Shown here one piece after another: positions 9,405 through 17,664 of a stretch of 64,000 nt of DNA (position 1 is the first letter of the stretch; every line of letters begins with the position of its first letter). The notes under the pieces were generated by a model, which ran no database searches, was not told the DNA's origin, and saw nothing but the letters and a program-made list of their open reading frames with translations. A program made the position numbers and the translations under genes. The DNA is taken from the NCBI RefSeq assembly GCF_014639235.1, contig NZ_BMFU01000018.1, positions 8,551 through 72,550 of the forward strand, read 5' to 3'. Source of the DNA: Paenibacillus silvae (lineage in GTDB: Bacteria; Bacillota; Bacilli; Paenibacillales; Paenibacillaceae).

Positions 9405-9872
9405 TTAACGCATGTTGCCAATGATGGAGGATCTGGAGTCTTGCATTTTTTTAATGAAATTTGTCATGAGATCAAAAGCTTCATTCCGTTTGTTGGTCAG
9501 AGACTGCAGACGAAGCATATCCATTTGTTGCGAATTGCTGAGGGCATCAATCTGCCCTTTCAGTGACTGCACCGCTGCTTGATCCCCTCTTTGCTGCGCC
9601 GCTTGCAATTGTGCATTCAGCTCTGCAATTTGCTGATTGCGCTGCTGAACTACTTGAATCTGTGATTGCAGCTGGGATTCCAGCAATTTGCTGCGCTCCT
9701 GCTGAACCATCATCATCGCCGTTTCAATATCCATGGAAGAGATGTCCACGCTGGATAACGAAGATATCGGTTGAATCGCATAACTGCTTGCTGCCGAAGC
9801 AGAAGTAACAACCGATACAGCTGCAATTGCGGCAACAGCTGTTGAAGAGAGAAGCTTGATTGACTTTTTCAT
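9405..9872 (-). CDS. Small secreted coiled-coil protein of unknown function
   Basis: A 155-residue protein with a clear Sec signal peptide: MKKSIKLLSS start, hydrophobic core, and TSASA-A cleavage near residue 28. The mature part is Gln-, Ser- and Met-rich with a long helix of heptad character (about residues 50-135, with stretches such as QLQSQIQVVQQR and AELNAQLQAAQQ). It has no Cys and no catalytic motif. GGGAGG lies 8-9 bases before ATG. It is a monocistronic gene with its own terminator at 9295-9334. I do not recognise the family. A cell-wall or secreted structural role is possible but unproven. Confidence 0.7.
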   Translation of the reverse strand: MKKSIKLLSSTAVAAIAAVSVVTSASAASSYAIQPISSLSSVDISSMDIETAMMMVQQERSKLLESQLQSQIQVVQQRNQQIAELNAQLQAAQQRGDQAAVQSLKGQIDALSNSQQMDMLRLQSLTNKRNEAFDLMTNFIKKMQDSRSSIIGNMR

Positions 9873-10006
9873 GGAATAGACCTCCCGACATATGTAGAAG
9901 ACATCTGGTGAAGATTGACATCTTTCGACATGATTATACCAGAAGGCCCAGGACTTTAAATCTATTTATTTTAAATTTCAGATAAACTCCTTCAGTTCGG
10001 GATCAG

Positions 10007-11473
10007 CTATAACTCTGCCCCATTGGTGCGGATCACGTTCTGATACCAATAGAAAGAGTCCTTGCGGTACCTTCTCAGCGTACCCTTGCCGTAGTCGTCC
10101 TGATCCACGTAGATAAATCCGTAGCGTTTGCTCATCTCGGACGTGCCTGAGCTGATCATATCAATCGGCCCCCACATCGTATAACCAAGCACCTCTACGC
10201 CATCTGCAATGGCAAGTCCCATCTGTTCAATATGCTTGCTTAGGAAATCAATGCGATACGGATCATTCACTGTGCCATCCTCATTCAGTGTGTCGTAGAA
10301 TCCCGAGCTGTTCTCCAGAATAAATACGGGCTTCTGATACCGGTCATAGACCAGATTCAGCGTATAACGAAGGCCGATCGGGTCGATCTGCCATCCCCAC
10401 TCGTTTGCAGGCAGATGCGGGTTTTTATAAACGCTGTGCACGTTGCCTGCTGTCAGTTCAAGCTGCTCGGTATCACTGCTGGAGATCATGGAATTGTAAT
10501 ACGACATGCCTACAAAGTCAGCCGTATGTGCCCGAATCCCTTCCAGATCGCCCTCCTCGATACGGAGCTGAATGCCTTTATTTTTAAAATACGTCTTGCT
10601 GTAGTATGGGTACTCCCCCTTGTTGAGCACATCCAGATAAAACTGATTTTTCATCTGATCATCCTGCTGCATCTGAAGCGCATCCTCAGGCTTGCACGTA
10701 TATGGATACGTTGTGAAATAGGCCACCATACTGCCAATCTGATTATTCGGATCGATCTCATGTGCCAGCCTGGTTGCTCTGGACGCAGCCACAAACTGGT
10801 GATGCAGCCCCTGGAAGAGCATTTCCTCATAATTAGGCGCGTCATAATCAATGATGCCTAACGTTTTTGCCGATGCTTTTACACTCATATTGATCTCGTT
10901 GAACGTAACCCAGTATTTCACTTTGCCTTTGTAGCGATTAAAAAGAACTTCGCAATACTTCACATACAGATCAACGAGCTTGCGGTTGTACCAGCCGCCG
11001 AACTTGTCCATCAGCACAATCGGGGTATCAAAATGACTGATCGTAATCAGCGGCTCCATGCCGTGCTTCAAACACTCATCAATAACCTGATCATAGAATT
11101 GCAGTGCTTTTTCGTTTGGAGCGGCATCATCCCCACCCGGAAATACTCTGGCCCAAGCGATGGAATAACGGAACACTTTGAAGCCCATCTCGGCAAACAA
11201 GGCAATATCCTCACGGAAACGATGGTAAAAATCAATCCCCCGCCGCTTAGGATAGTTCCCCGCATTCGGGTCTTTTCGAGCCTCCTCAATCATGTCCCAA
11301 TTTACACGAATCTGCTTGGTCACCTTACGGTCGTTTTTCTCGTTAAACTTCATCACCTCGGGAATGGTCAGCGTTTTGCCATCCACATCGTACGCACCCT
11401 CGGCCTGGCAAGCAGATAGTGCACCGCCCCATAGAAAATCTTTTGGAAAATTGGAATTGGTTATATTGGTCAT
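10007..11473 (-). CDS. bglH: 6-phospho-beta-glucosidase, GH1
   Basis: A 488-residue GH1 barrel that hydrolyses cytoplasmic 6-phospho-beta-glucosides such as phospho-cellobiose, phospho-salicin or phospho-arbutin. The acid/base Glu is in TFNEIN (~190). The nucleophile Glu is in FILENSSGF (~386); most GH1 enzymes have ENG here, so the Ser after Asn is unusual. The phosphate-recognition signature SEMSKRYGFIYVD (~444-456), with its Ser, Lys and Tyr, separates phospho-glucosidases from plain glucosidases. AGGAGG precedes ATG by 8 bases. It follows the PTS permease by 24 bases and is probably co-transcribed with it, so it depends on the antitermination switch upstream. The GH1 call is secure; the symbol follows the Bacillus subtilis bglPH pair. 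Confidence 0.9.
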   Translation of the reverse strand: MTNITNSNFPKDFLWGGALSACQAEGAYDVDGKTLTIPEVMKFNEKNDRKVTKQIRVNWDMIEEARKDPNAGNYPKRRGIDFYHRFREDIALFAEMGFKVFRYSIAWARVFPGGDDAAPNEKALQFYDQVIDECLKHGMEPLITISHFDTPIVLMDKFGGWYNRKLVDLYVKYCEVLFNRYKGKVKYWVTFNEINMSVKASAKTLGIIDYDAPNYEEMLFQGLHHQFVAASRATRLAHEIDPNNQIGSMVAYFTTYPYTCKPEDALQMQQDDQMKNQFYLDVLNKGEYPYYSKTYFKNKGIQLRIEEGDLEGIRAHTADFVGMSYYNSMISSSDTEQLELTAGNVHSVYKNPHLPANEWGWQIDPIGLRYTLNLVYDRYQKPVFILENSSGFYDTLNEDGTVNDPYRIDFLSKHIEQMGLAIADGVEVLGYTMWGPIDMISSGTSEMSKRYGFIYVDQDDYGKGTLRRYRKDSFYWYQNVIRTNGAEL

Positions 11474-11497
11474 TCTAGTTTCCTCCTGTTATTTTAT

Positions 11498-13432
11498 TTA
11501 CGGAATGAGCTTGATCAGTGCTTCACTCTCCCGAATCGGGCCACTGCTCGCTGTGGTCAGCACATCTCCATACTGCTGCATATTGGTAACAACAATTGAT
11601 GTGATCGTGTTATAACCTGCGGAAGTAATGCCGTCTGGATCGAACTCCACCAGCAATTCTCCTGCTTGGATGGTTTGTCCCTGCTTGATGTGTGCGTTAA
11701 AATATTTGCCTTTCAGGCTGACGGTGTCTACCCCGATATGAATCAGAATTTCTACGCCGTTATTTGCCTTCAGGCCAATAGCATGTTTCGTGCGGTAAAG
11801 AGCTTCAACAACACCGTCAAACGGGGCATACACCTTGCCTTCCGTCGGCACAATCGCAATGCCTTTTCCCATCAGTTCCTGTGCAAAGGCTTGATCCTCT
11901 ACTTCGGAGATCGGTTTAATCTCCCCTGTCATTGGACTTACGATGAGCATATCTGTGGAGGAAGCTGTTAAAAGGGATGCTTCTGATGGTACTGTGCTTC
12001 CCGCAGCCATCGTTGGACTGTTATCTGCTGAGCCAGCATTTTTTTGCTTTGCCAGACTTGTTCCATCTGTATCTTCCTTAATGCCTGCAATCAGCGTGAA
12101 TACAAAGGCTAATACCACTGAAGCAATACATCCGAGGATGACATAGATATAACGATCCGCTGTGTACGTGCCTAATGCCAATACACCTGGAAGGGCGATC
12201 GCATTAGCAGTCGTATGGACCAAACTATAGAATCCGCCAACGATACCGCCTGCAAGACAAGCTGCAAAGAAAGGACGTTTGTACTTCAATGTTACGCCAT
12301 AGATCGCAGGTTCGGTAATGCCGAATAGCGCTGTTAATCCACTTGATCCTGCAGCAGATTTCATCGTTTTGTTCTTCGTCAGGACAAATACACCAAAGGC
12401 CGCGCCAGCTTGGGCCAGATTTGCGGCAAGTGCCGTAGGCAGCAGAACAGTCGCACCCAGTGTAGCCACTTGTTGAATCTGAATCGGCATGATGGCATAG
12501 TGCATACCGAACATAACCATAATCGGTTTAAAGAAACCGAGAATTGCACCTGCCAAAATACCAGCGGTGGAGAAGAGCGAGTTAATACCATTTGTCAGCC
12601 AGTCACCAATATGTGAGCCCACAGGACCAAATACGATGAGTTCAAGCGGAACCATAATAAACAGCACGATCATTGGCGTAAGCAACACTTGCAAAAACTT
12701 AGGGACTACTCGATTGACGAGCGGATATAAGTAACTCATAATCCAGACCGCCAGGATGATTGGAATGACGGAAGACGAGTATTTCATTAACAAAATCGGC
12801 ATTCCTAGAAAGTCTATCGTGCTTACACCTGTCTCAGCAATTTTAGCAGCCGCATTCAGAATCGTCGGGTGCATCAGCCCAGCGGCAAGAGCTACCGCAA
12901 GATAGGGATTCGTTTTGAACTTATGTGCTGCACTGACTGCCAGGAAGAACGGCAGGAAATAAAAGATCAGATCACCGATCATATTGATGACGACCATGAA
13001 TCCAGACCCTTCCAGCCATCCGAGTGCTGCCATTACCGTTGCCAGGCATTTGATCATGCCGCAGCCCACCAGTGCCGGGAGGATCGGGGTAAAGATACCG
13101 GCAATCGTTTCAAGTACCGCATTGAACGGATTGCGCTTTTTCTTCGATCCACTGCTTGCCGCGGATTCTTCGGAATTTTCCAGTCGATCTGATGTTAAGT
13201 TTTTGACTTCATTGTAAACGGCATCTACTTTCGCTCCAATGATGACTTGAACCTGTCCCCCGGAGTTCTGCGCTTTAAGCACACCCTCCAACTGATTCAG
13301 TGTCTTCAGATCGGCCTTACTGTCGTCCTTCAATACAAAACGTAAACGGGTAGCACAGTGTGTAAGTCCAGATATATTTTGCTCGCCGCCAACGAGTTCA
13401 AGCACGTTTTTAGCCAAGTCTTTGTTATTCAT
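11498..13432 (-). CDS. bglP: Beta-glucoside-specific PTS permease EIIBCA
   Basis: A 644-residue transporter that imports and phosphorylates beta-glucosides. Domain order is IIB-IIC-IIA. IIB (1-90) has the phospho-Cys in GLTHCATRLRF (~26). IIC (~100-470) has several membrane segments and the GITEPAIYG signature. IIA (~500-644) has the phospho-His in ILIHIGVDTVSLKG (~565). A Ser/Ala/Thr-rich linker joins IIC and IIA. The start is ATG at 13432, with AGAGGAGAA upstream; a frame extension to 13489 has no ribosome binding site and would run into the leader terminator. The leader carries a RAT antiterminator overlapping a terminator, so LicT should control its expression. Complete and typical for BglP/BglF. 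Confidence 0.92.
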   Translation of the reverse strand: MNNKDLAKNVLELVGGEQNISGLTHCATRLRFVLKDDSKADLKTLNQLEGVLKAQNSGGQVQVIIGAKVDAVYNEVKNLTSDRLENSEESAASSGSKKKRNPFNAVLETIAGIFTPILPALVGCGMIKCLATVMAALGWLEGSGFMVVINMIGDLIFYFLPFFLAVSAAHKFKTNPYLAVALAAGLMHPTILNAAAKIAETGVSTIDFLGMPILLMKYSSSVIPIILAVWIMSYLYPLVNRVVPKFLQVLLTPMIVLFIMVPLELIVFGPVGSHIGDWLTNGINSLFSTAGILAGAILGFFKPIMVMFGMHYAIMPIQIQQVATLGATVLLPTALAANLAQAGAAFGVFVLTKNKTMKSAAGSSGLTALFGITEPAIYGVTLKYKRPFFAACLAGGIVGGFYSLVHTTANAIALPGVLALGTYTADRYIYVILGCIASVVLAFVFTLIAGIKEDTDGTSLAKQKNAGSADNSPTMAAGSTVPSEASLLTASSTDMLIVSPMTGEIKPISEVEDQAFAQELMGKGIAIVPTEGKVYAPFDGVVEALYRTKHAIGLKANNGVEILIHIGVDTVSLKGKYFNAHIKQGQTIQAGELLVEFDPDGITSAGYNTITSIVVTNMQQYGDVLTTASSGPIRESEALIKLIP

Positions 13433-13481
13433 AACCCTATTCTCCTCTGCTTCATGATGGATAATTAGATATATATGAAAA

Positions 13482-13522
13482 ATGACCAAGCCGGGGAATC
13501 GTCATTCCCTACGCTTGGTCAT
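13482..13522 (-). terminator. Leader terminator of bglP, overlapping the RAT
   Basis: On the minus strand ATGACCAAGC pairs with GCTTGGTCAT around a GGGAAT/ATTCCC inner stem, followed by TTTTTC. Its 5' arm shares about nine bases with the end of the RAT, so the two folds exclude each other. Confidence 0.85.
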
Positions 13523-13546
13523 GCCTGATCGAATCAGTAACAGTCC
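13514..13546 (-). promoter_or_regulatory. Ribonucleic antiterminator (RAT) for LicT, upstream of bglP
   Basis: The minus strand begins GGACTGTTACTGATTCGATC and ends AGGCATGACC. This matches the BglG/LicT target pattern (GGATTGTTACTG ... AGGCA.AACC). Binding of active LicT should block the terminator that overlaps its 3' end. Confidence 0.85.
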
Positions 13547-13644
13547 ATTAATGAGTATTCAGTTGCCTTCGCTTTTCCAGGTCTTATCTGTCCTCTTCGT
13601 TTTTGTGTAAATCAAGGAGTTTAGCCTATATAGTATTAAAGGAA

Positions 13645-14481
13645 TCATTCCGCTGGTTCGTTGGAGGTTAATCGCTGGATATGCAAAATCAGATATAACT
13701 TTTCATCATCGGAACATGTCCAGCCATAGTTTGTTTTCAGGAAATCGGCGATCTTCTCCACACAAGCGAGTTCCTTCGGAAATTTTTCTTTTACCATCAT
13801 GTACAGTGACTCATTCTCATCTTTCAACGATTTGCCGCTCATCTGTCGCATGATGAAGTACCTTATATGAGTTGCAAATCGCATGAAATGAATGGAGTCC
13901 TCTTGAAAATCAATCTTGAGTGCGTATTTGATTACAGAAAGGATCTCTCCCGTCACAGTAGTTACCTTTGTTGTATCACTCATCTCGCCGGAGCCTACCT
14001 GTGCATTGACAAAATGCAAGGCAAGCAGGGTGATCTCGGCTGACGGCAGAGCCAAATTCGTTTTCTCCTGAATAAGCTTCAGTGCAGCTTCACCCACCCG
14101 GGTTTCGTTCGGATAAAGCGTTCTCACTTCCCACTCCAGCGGATTTTTGATGCTGATCCCCTCTCTGGTTCGAGAAAGGGCGAAGCTGATATGGTCGGAC
14201 AGGGTGAGAAGCAGGTTAGGGTTGAAGGTTTTGTTCAAAATTTCACTGCCCAGCTTCATGACTTCCTCTGCCAGATATATATCCTCAATCGGAATACTGT
14301 TGAGCAGATCATACATTCGGATGTTCTTTGGGGCTACGAAAATTTTCTCCACCAGGTCCGTCTCCGTCAGCTCATATGGCGTTTTGAGGAATCCCACACC
14401 TTTGCCTACGACAAAAACCTCTTCGTTATGTTCATTAATGGCAATCGCCACGTTATTGTTCACTTTCTTGATAACCTTCAA
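13645..14481 (-). CDS. licT: LicT/BglG-family transcription antiterminator
   Basis: About 278 residues: an N-terminal CAT RNA-binding domain (LKVIKKVNNNVAIAI), then PRD1 with LSDHISFAL and PRD2 with FATHIRYF and LILHIQRL, whose His residues are phosphorylated by PTS proteins. In the presence of substrate it binds the RAT and stops termination. I place the start at TTG 14481 because GGGGG lies 8 bases before it and the protein then aligns exactly with the LicT N-terminus (MKIAKVINNNV); the GTG at 14490 sits directly on the ribosome binding site. Its own leader also has a RAT and terminator, so it is autoregulated. It is the first gene of licT-bglP-bglH. Confidence 0.92.
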   Translation of the reverse strand: MKVIKKVNNNVAIAINEHNEEVFVVGKGVGFLKTPYELTETDLVEKIFVAPKNIRMYDLLNSIPIEDIYLAEEVMKLGSEILNKTFNPNLLLTLSDHISFALSRTREGISIKNPLEWEVRTLYPNETRVGEAALKLIQEKTNLALPSAEITLLALHFVNAQVGSGEMSDTTKVTTVTGEILSVIKYALKIDFQEDSIHFMRFATHIRYFIMRQMSGKSLKDENESLYMMVKEKFPKELACVEKIADFLKTNYGWTCSDDEKLYLILHIQRLTSNEPAE

Positions 14482-14510
14482 TGTTCTCACCCCCCGCTAG
14501 AAATAAAAAA

Positions 14511-14550
14511 AGACCGAAAGCGATTACACTAAAGCAATCGAATTCGGTCA
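14511..14550 (-). terminator. Leader terminator of licT
   Basis: On the minus strand GACCGAAT pairs with TTCGGTC around an AATCG/CGATT-type inner stem, followed by TTTTTTTATTTC. It overlaps the end of the upstream RAT, giving a second antitermination switch. Confidence 0.8.
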
Positions 14551-14575
14551 TGCCTGGTTTCCCCAGTAACAGTCC
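14543..14575 (-). promoter_or_regulatory. Ribonucleic antiterminator (RAT) upstream of licT
   Basis: The minus strand begins GGACTGTTACTGGGGAAACC and ends AGGCATGACC, a close match to LicT targets and to the copy upstream of bglP. It begins about 20 bases downstream of the promoter. Confidence 0.85.
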
Positions 14576-14594
14576 GTGTTAGCAATATACCTTT

Positions 14595-14622
14595 ATTATA
14601 GGCACATCCTTCGAAAAGTCAA
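14595..14622 (-). promoter_or_regulatory. Sigma-A promoter of licT operon
   Basis: TTGACT and TATAAT on the minus strand with a 16-base spacer. The predicted transcript starts just before the RAT. Confidence 0.75.
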
Positions 14623-14908
14623 TCCGTTAATATCAGGAAAAAGGATGCAGTCTTTCTCCATGCCTTACCCGGCAGTCTAATCTATGTAAAACCGACCAAG
14701 GGCTGCATGTGCATGTGTATATGTTTGCTTGGTCCCGAAAGGCAAAACATGGTCTGCTGCTTTAGATGAAAAAGTCTGCGAGCTGTGATACAATGAAGGA
14801 ATTGTGTATTCGCAGACAGACATGCAGATTGAGCTCAAAACGCAAACATTTTGAGTACTCTTCATCTATTGATCATACTGCCACTTTAGGGAGGTTTATG
14901 GAACAACC

Positions 14909-15541
14909 ATGCTCATTATTGGTATCGCCGGAGGAACTGGCTCCGGCAAAACAACGGTAGCCCGCTCCGTTATTGAACGTTTGGGATCAGGCAAAGTGAC
15001 CTTTATATCCCAGGACAATTATTACAAGGACCAGTCAGACCTTACACCCGAGCAGCGTCGGCTTACGAACTATGATCACCCGTTTGCCTTTGATAATGAC
15101 CTGCTGATTGAGCATCTTACTCTTTTAAAAAAAGGGCAAGCCGCTTATGCTCCTGTATATGACTTCACCATAGATAACCGTGCGGCAGGGGAAACAATCG
15201 AACTTGCGCCCAACCACATTGTCATTGTAGAAGGTTTACATGTGCTTATTGATGAACATCTCCGCACACTACTTGATATCAAGGTTTTTGTGGATACCGA
15301 CTCCGATGTACGGATTCTTCGCAGAGTGCTGCGGGACATGGAAGAGCGTGGGCGTACAATCCAGTCCGTATACAAGCAGTATCTTGAAACGGTCAAACCG
15401 ATGCATGATGCGTTTATTGAGCCGTCCAAAAAATATGCCGATATCATTATCCCCGAAGGCGGGCATAACGAAGTGGGCATTCAGATGCTGTCTATTCTTA
15501 CCGAGAAGTATCTCACGGGAGAGAACTGGAACAGATCCTAA
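14909..15541 (+). CDS. udk: Uridine kinase
   Basis: A 210-residue phosphoribulokinase/uridine kinase-family enzyme of the pyrimidine salvage pathway that phosphorylates uridine and cytidine in the cytoplasm. Walker A GGTGSGKT at residues 8-15; substrate-site motifs QDNYYKD, NYDHPFAFD, YDFT; and VIVEGLHVL. Length is normal. GGGAGG lies about 14 bases upstream of ATG, a rather long spacer, but the product begins directly with the first strand (MLIIGIAGG), as in other Udk proteins. A TACAAT -10-like box with TG extension lies at about 14789. A strong terminator follows at 15591. Confidence 0.93.
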   Translation: MLIIGIAGGTGSGKTTVARSVIERLGSGKVTFISQDNYYKDQSDLTPEQRRLTNYDHPFAFDNDLLIEHLTLLKKGQAAYAPVYDFTIDNRAAGETIELAPNHIVIVEGLHVLIDEHLRTLLDIKVFVDTDSDVRILRRVLRDMEERGRTIQSVYKQYLETVKPMHDAFIEPSKKYADIIIPEGGHNEVGIQMLSILTEKYLTGENWNRS

Positions 15542-15590
15542 TCGGAAGCATTGTCTTTCGTGGGAGCATCTTATCACTGCGATTCAAGGG

Positions 15591-15624
15591 AAATCCAGAT
15601 TACGATACAGCGTAATCTGGATTT
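15591..15624 (+). terminator. Intrinsic terminator of udk
   Basis: AAATCCAGATTACG pairs with CGTAATCTGGATTT and is followed by TTGTTTTTTT. Confidence 0.9.
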
Positions 15625-15691
15625 TTGTTTTTTTCAGAACGATTCTTCATTTATACTATATAGCATCGTTGGTTGAAAGGAGTTTTACCTT

Positions 15692-16021
15692 ATGGCTACT
15701 TTTGAAGAGTTTATGCAGCATGACATTCGAGTAGGCACTGTGGTGGAGGCCGAAGCCTTCTCGAAGGCGCGTGTTCCTGCAATTAAAATGAAAATTGATT
15801 TTGGACCGCTTGGTCTTAAAAATTCCAGTGCTCAAATTACCAACCGCTACTCGCCGGACATGATGATTGGCAAGCAGGTCGTTGCTGTCGTTAATTTTCC
15901 GCCGCGACGGATTGCGGGCTTTGTCTCTGAGGTACTTGTACTGGGCGGTGTGCCTGGCGAAGGAGATGTAGTCCTGCTTTCCCCGGATCATCCATTGCCC
16001 AATGGAACACCGATTGCCTGA
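15692..16021 (+). CDS. csaA: CsaA, tRNA-binding-domain chaperone
   Basis: A 109-residue single-domain protein of the tRNA-binding OB-fold family. Motifs include DIRVGTVVEAE near the N-terminus, KIDFGPLGLKNSSAQI, QVVAVVNFPPRRIAG and SEVLVLG. Bacillus subtilis CsaA has been described as a chaperone linked to Sec-dependent export and it forms dimers. The sequence has the typical full length with GAAAGGAG upstream of ATG. It stands alone between two terminators. Confidence 0.92.
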   Translation: MATFEEFMQHDIRVGTVVEAEAFSKARVPAIKMKIDFGPLGLKNSSAQITNRYSPDMMIGKQVVAVVNFPPRRIAGFVSEVLVLGGVPGEGDVVLLSPDHPLPNGTPIA

Positions 16022-16129
16022 CTATATTTTTAAATTAGCGCAAAAAGTGTTTTCAAATGTTTGGAAATGGAGTATGATTTATGTATGCATGTAACAACTA
16101 CATAAGTTTTGTTTTGGACCTTAAAGCAT

Positions 16130-16158
16130 AAGGCTGTGAATCTGCGGATTCATGGCCT
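16130..16158 (+). terminator. Intrinsic terminator of csaA
   Basis: AAGGCTGTGAATC pairs, with two weak positions, with GATTCATGGCCTT, followed by TTTTTGTTGTTTTT. The rest of the 331-base gap to 16353 is AT-rich and must hold the promoter of the SLH gene, but I could not fix a convincing -35/-10 pair. Confidence 0.75.
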
Positions 16159-16352
16159 TTTTTGTTGTTTTTGAAGAGATTCAGGTCCTCCACATTTATC
16201 TATTTAACTGGCAAGGGAGTGTTTCGGTGATAATTCGTGCCAACAGATTAGAAAAACATGGTAGAATATTAATTATTATTACAAATTTAGTATGTATGAG
16301 CCTAAACGGTACATAACAGCGTCAGCATCTTTTATCGAGAGGGGTAAAATTC

Positions 16353-17648
16353 ATGAGAAGAAGGATCATTTCCAGTTTAACCGCATTTGCACTATTGACA
16401 GGAGGCGTGGCCGCAATTGCAGGCACAATGGGCAACAGTTCTGCAAAAGCCGCACAAGATGCAAGCACCTTCAAGGATGTTCCCGCCTCCCACTGGGCAT
16501 CGACAGCGATTTATTCAGCAGTAGAGCAGGGTTATTTCAAGGGATATACAGACGGCACGTTCAAACCAGGAGCTCCAGTGACCAAAGCGGAGATGGCCAG
16601 TATTTTAGCACGTTTGACTGATCAGCCGGAGCTGCCGACGCCTGAACCGAATAATTTCACGGATGTGCCCGAGTGGGCCAAGAGTAGCGTTTCTACGGCT
16701 ATAGCAAAAGGTTTTATTCATCCTTCCAGCTACAAGGGTAAACTGGATGCCAAGGCTCCATTGAGTCGAGGTGAAATGGCTGACTGGCTGACACAAGGAT
16801 TGAGTGCGGTGAATTCAGACTACGGACAGGCTCTCTCCGATGTCACCAATACGGTAATTCCTGCGAAGGAATATTTTACAGGCAAGCTGGCAGACTCACA
16901 CAAAAATGCAGTTGCTGTCGCTCTCGGAACAGGACTCATGAGCGTTGCTAATGATAAAACCTTTGGTGTGGACCGAACCACAACCCGTGCCGAGGTTGCT
17001 GTATTGATCGCCCGGTACGCCTCCACTTCCCAAACGAAGCCATCAGATATTCAAGGTTTGAATGAACTGCGGCAGGTAGGTTTGACGGGCACTAATCTGA
17101 GTGTAATAACTAAATCATTTCACAAGACACCTGAGAAAAAAACACTCTTGTCATCCAATCAAAAGTACGAGGATGTATTAACAGATGATTTCTCATTCGT
17201 AAGGAATAAAGATATTGTCACTCTTACAAATTACGCTGATCTAAAAATTTTGAATTGGATTATTGTAGACACTCATGTTTCTAACGACAAACGCAGTATT
17301 TATTATCCTGTGTTTGTAGATGAGGGTGCCAAACTTCAAAGTGGAAGACATTTTTCCTTTGTAGAATTTAAACTAAACATCAAATCTGAATCCATGAGCC
17401 AGCTCCAGGCTGGAAGCTTGCTTGGCTCAGCTACTTTTAACCCGTTATTTTCGCCGAGATCCAAAGTGTTCTTATCCTATGGCGGTCCAAAGATAAGCGA
17501 TTATTTCGCAAAAACTAAAGCTATCTTCATAGTGAAAAATCCTGTTTATTGGTCAGAAGGTCTATTACATGCCAACTCAACAACTGCTAGAACTCTAACT
17601 CTTGAAACAAAAGGAGGTACAGTATTTAGTATTAATTATACAGATTAA
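16353..17648 (+). CDS. SLH-domain surface protein with AT-rich C-terminal domain
   Basis: A 431-residue exported protein: signal peptide to about AKAA at residue 34, then three S-layer homology repeats (~40-85 with FKDVPASHWA and GYFKGYTDGTF; ~100-150; ~155-225) that normally anchor proteins to pyruvylated secondary wall polymer. The second and third repeats are divergent. Residues ~230-431 form a domain I do not recognise. Its DNA (from about 17,050) is clearly more AT-rich than the SLH part. GAGAGGGG precedes ATG. It is followed after 16 bases by a second exported protein gene, so the two are probably an operon and may form one surface structure. Confidence 0.85.
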   Translation: MRRRIISSLTAFALLTGGVAAIAGTMGNSSAKAAQDASTFKDVPASHWASTAIYSAVEQGYFKGYTDGTFKPGAPVTKAEMASILARLTDQPELPTPEPNNFTDVPEWAKSSVSTAIAKGFIHPSSYKGKLDAKAPLSRGEMADWLTQGLSAVNSDYGQALSDVTNTVIPAKEYFTGKLADSHKNAVAVALGTGLMSVANDKTFGVDRTTTRAEVAVLIARYASTSQTKPSDIQGLNELRQVGLTGTNLSVITKSFHKTPEKKTLLSSNQKYEDVLTDDFSFVRNKDIVTLTNYADLKILNWIIVDTHVSNDKRSIYYPVFVDEGAKLQSGRHFSFVEFKLNIKSESMSQLQAGSLLGSATFNPLFSPRSKVFLSYGGPKISDYFAKTKAIFIVKNPVYWSEGLLHANSTTARTLTLETKGGTVFSINYTD

Positions 17649-17664
17649 TTAGGAGGCATAATAC

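Noticed and set aside
15545..15690. tRNA or small RNA between udk and csaA
   Set aside because: The only structure found is a standard terminator; no cloverleaf arms.
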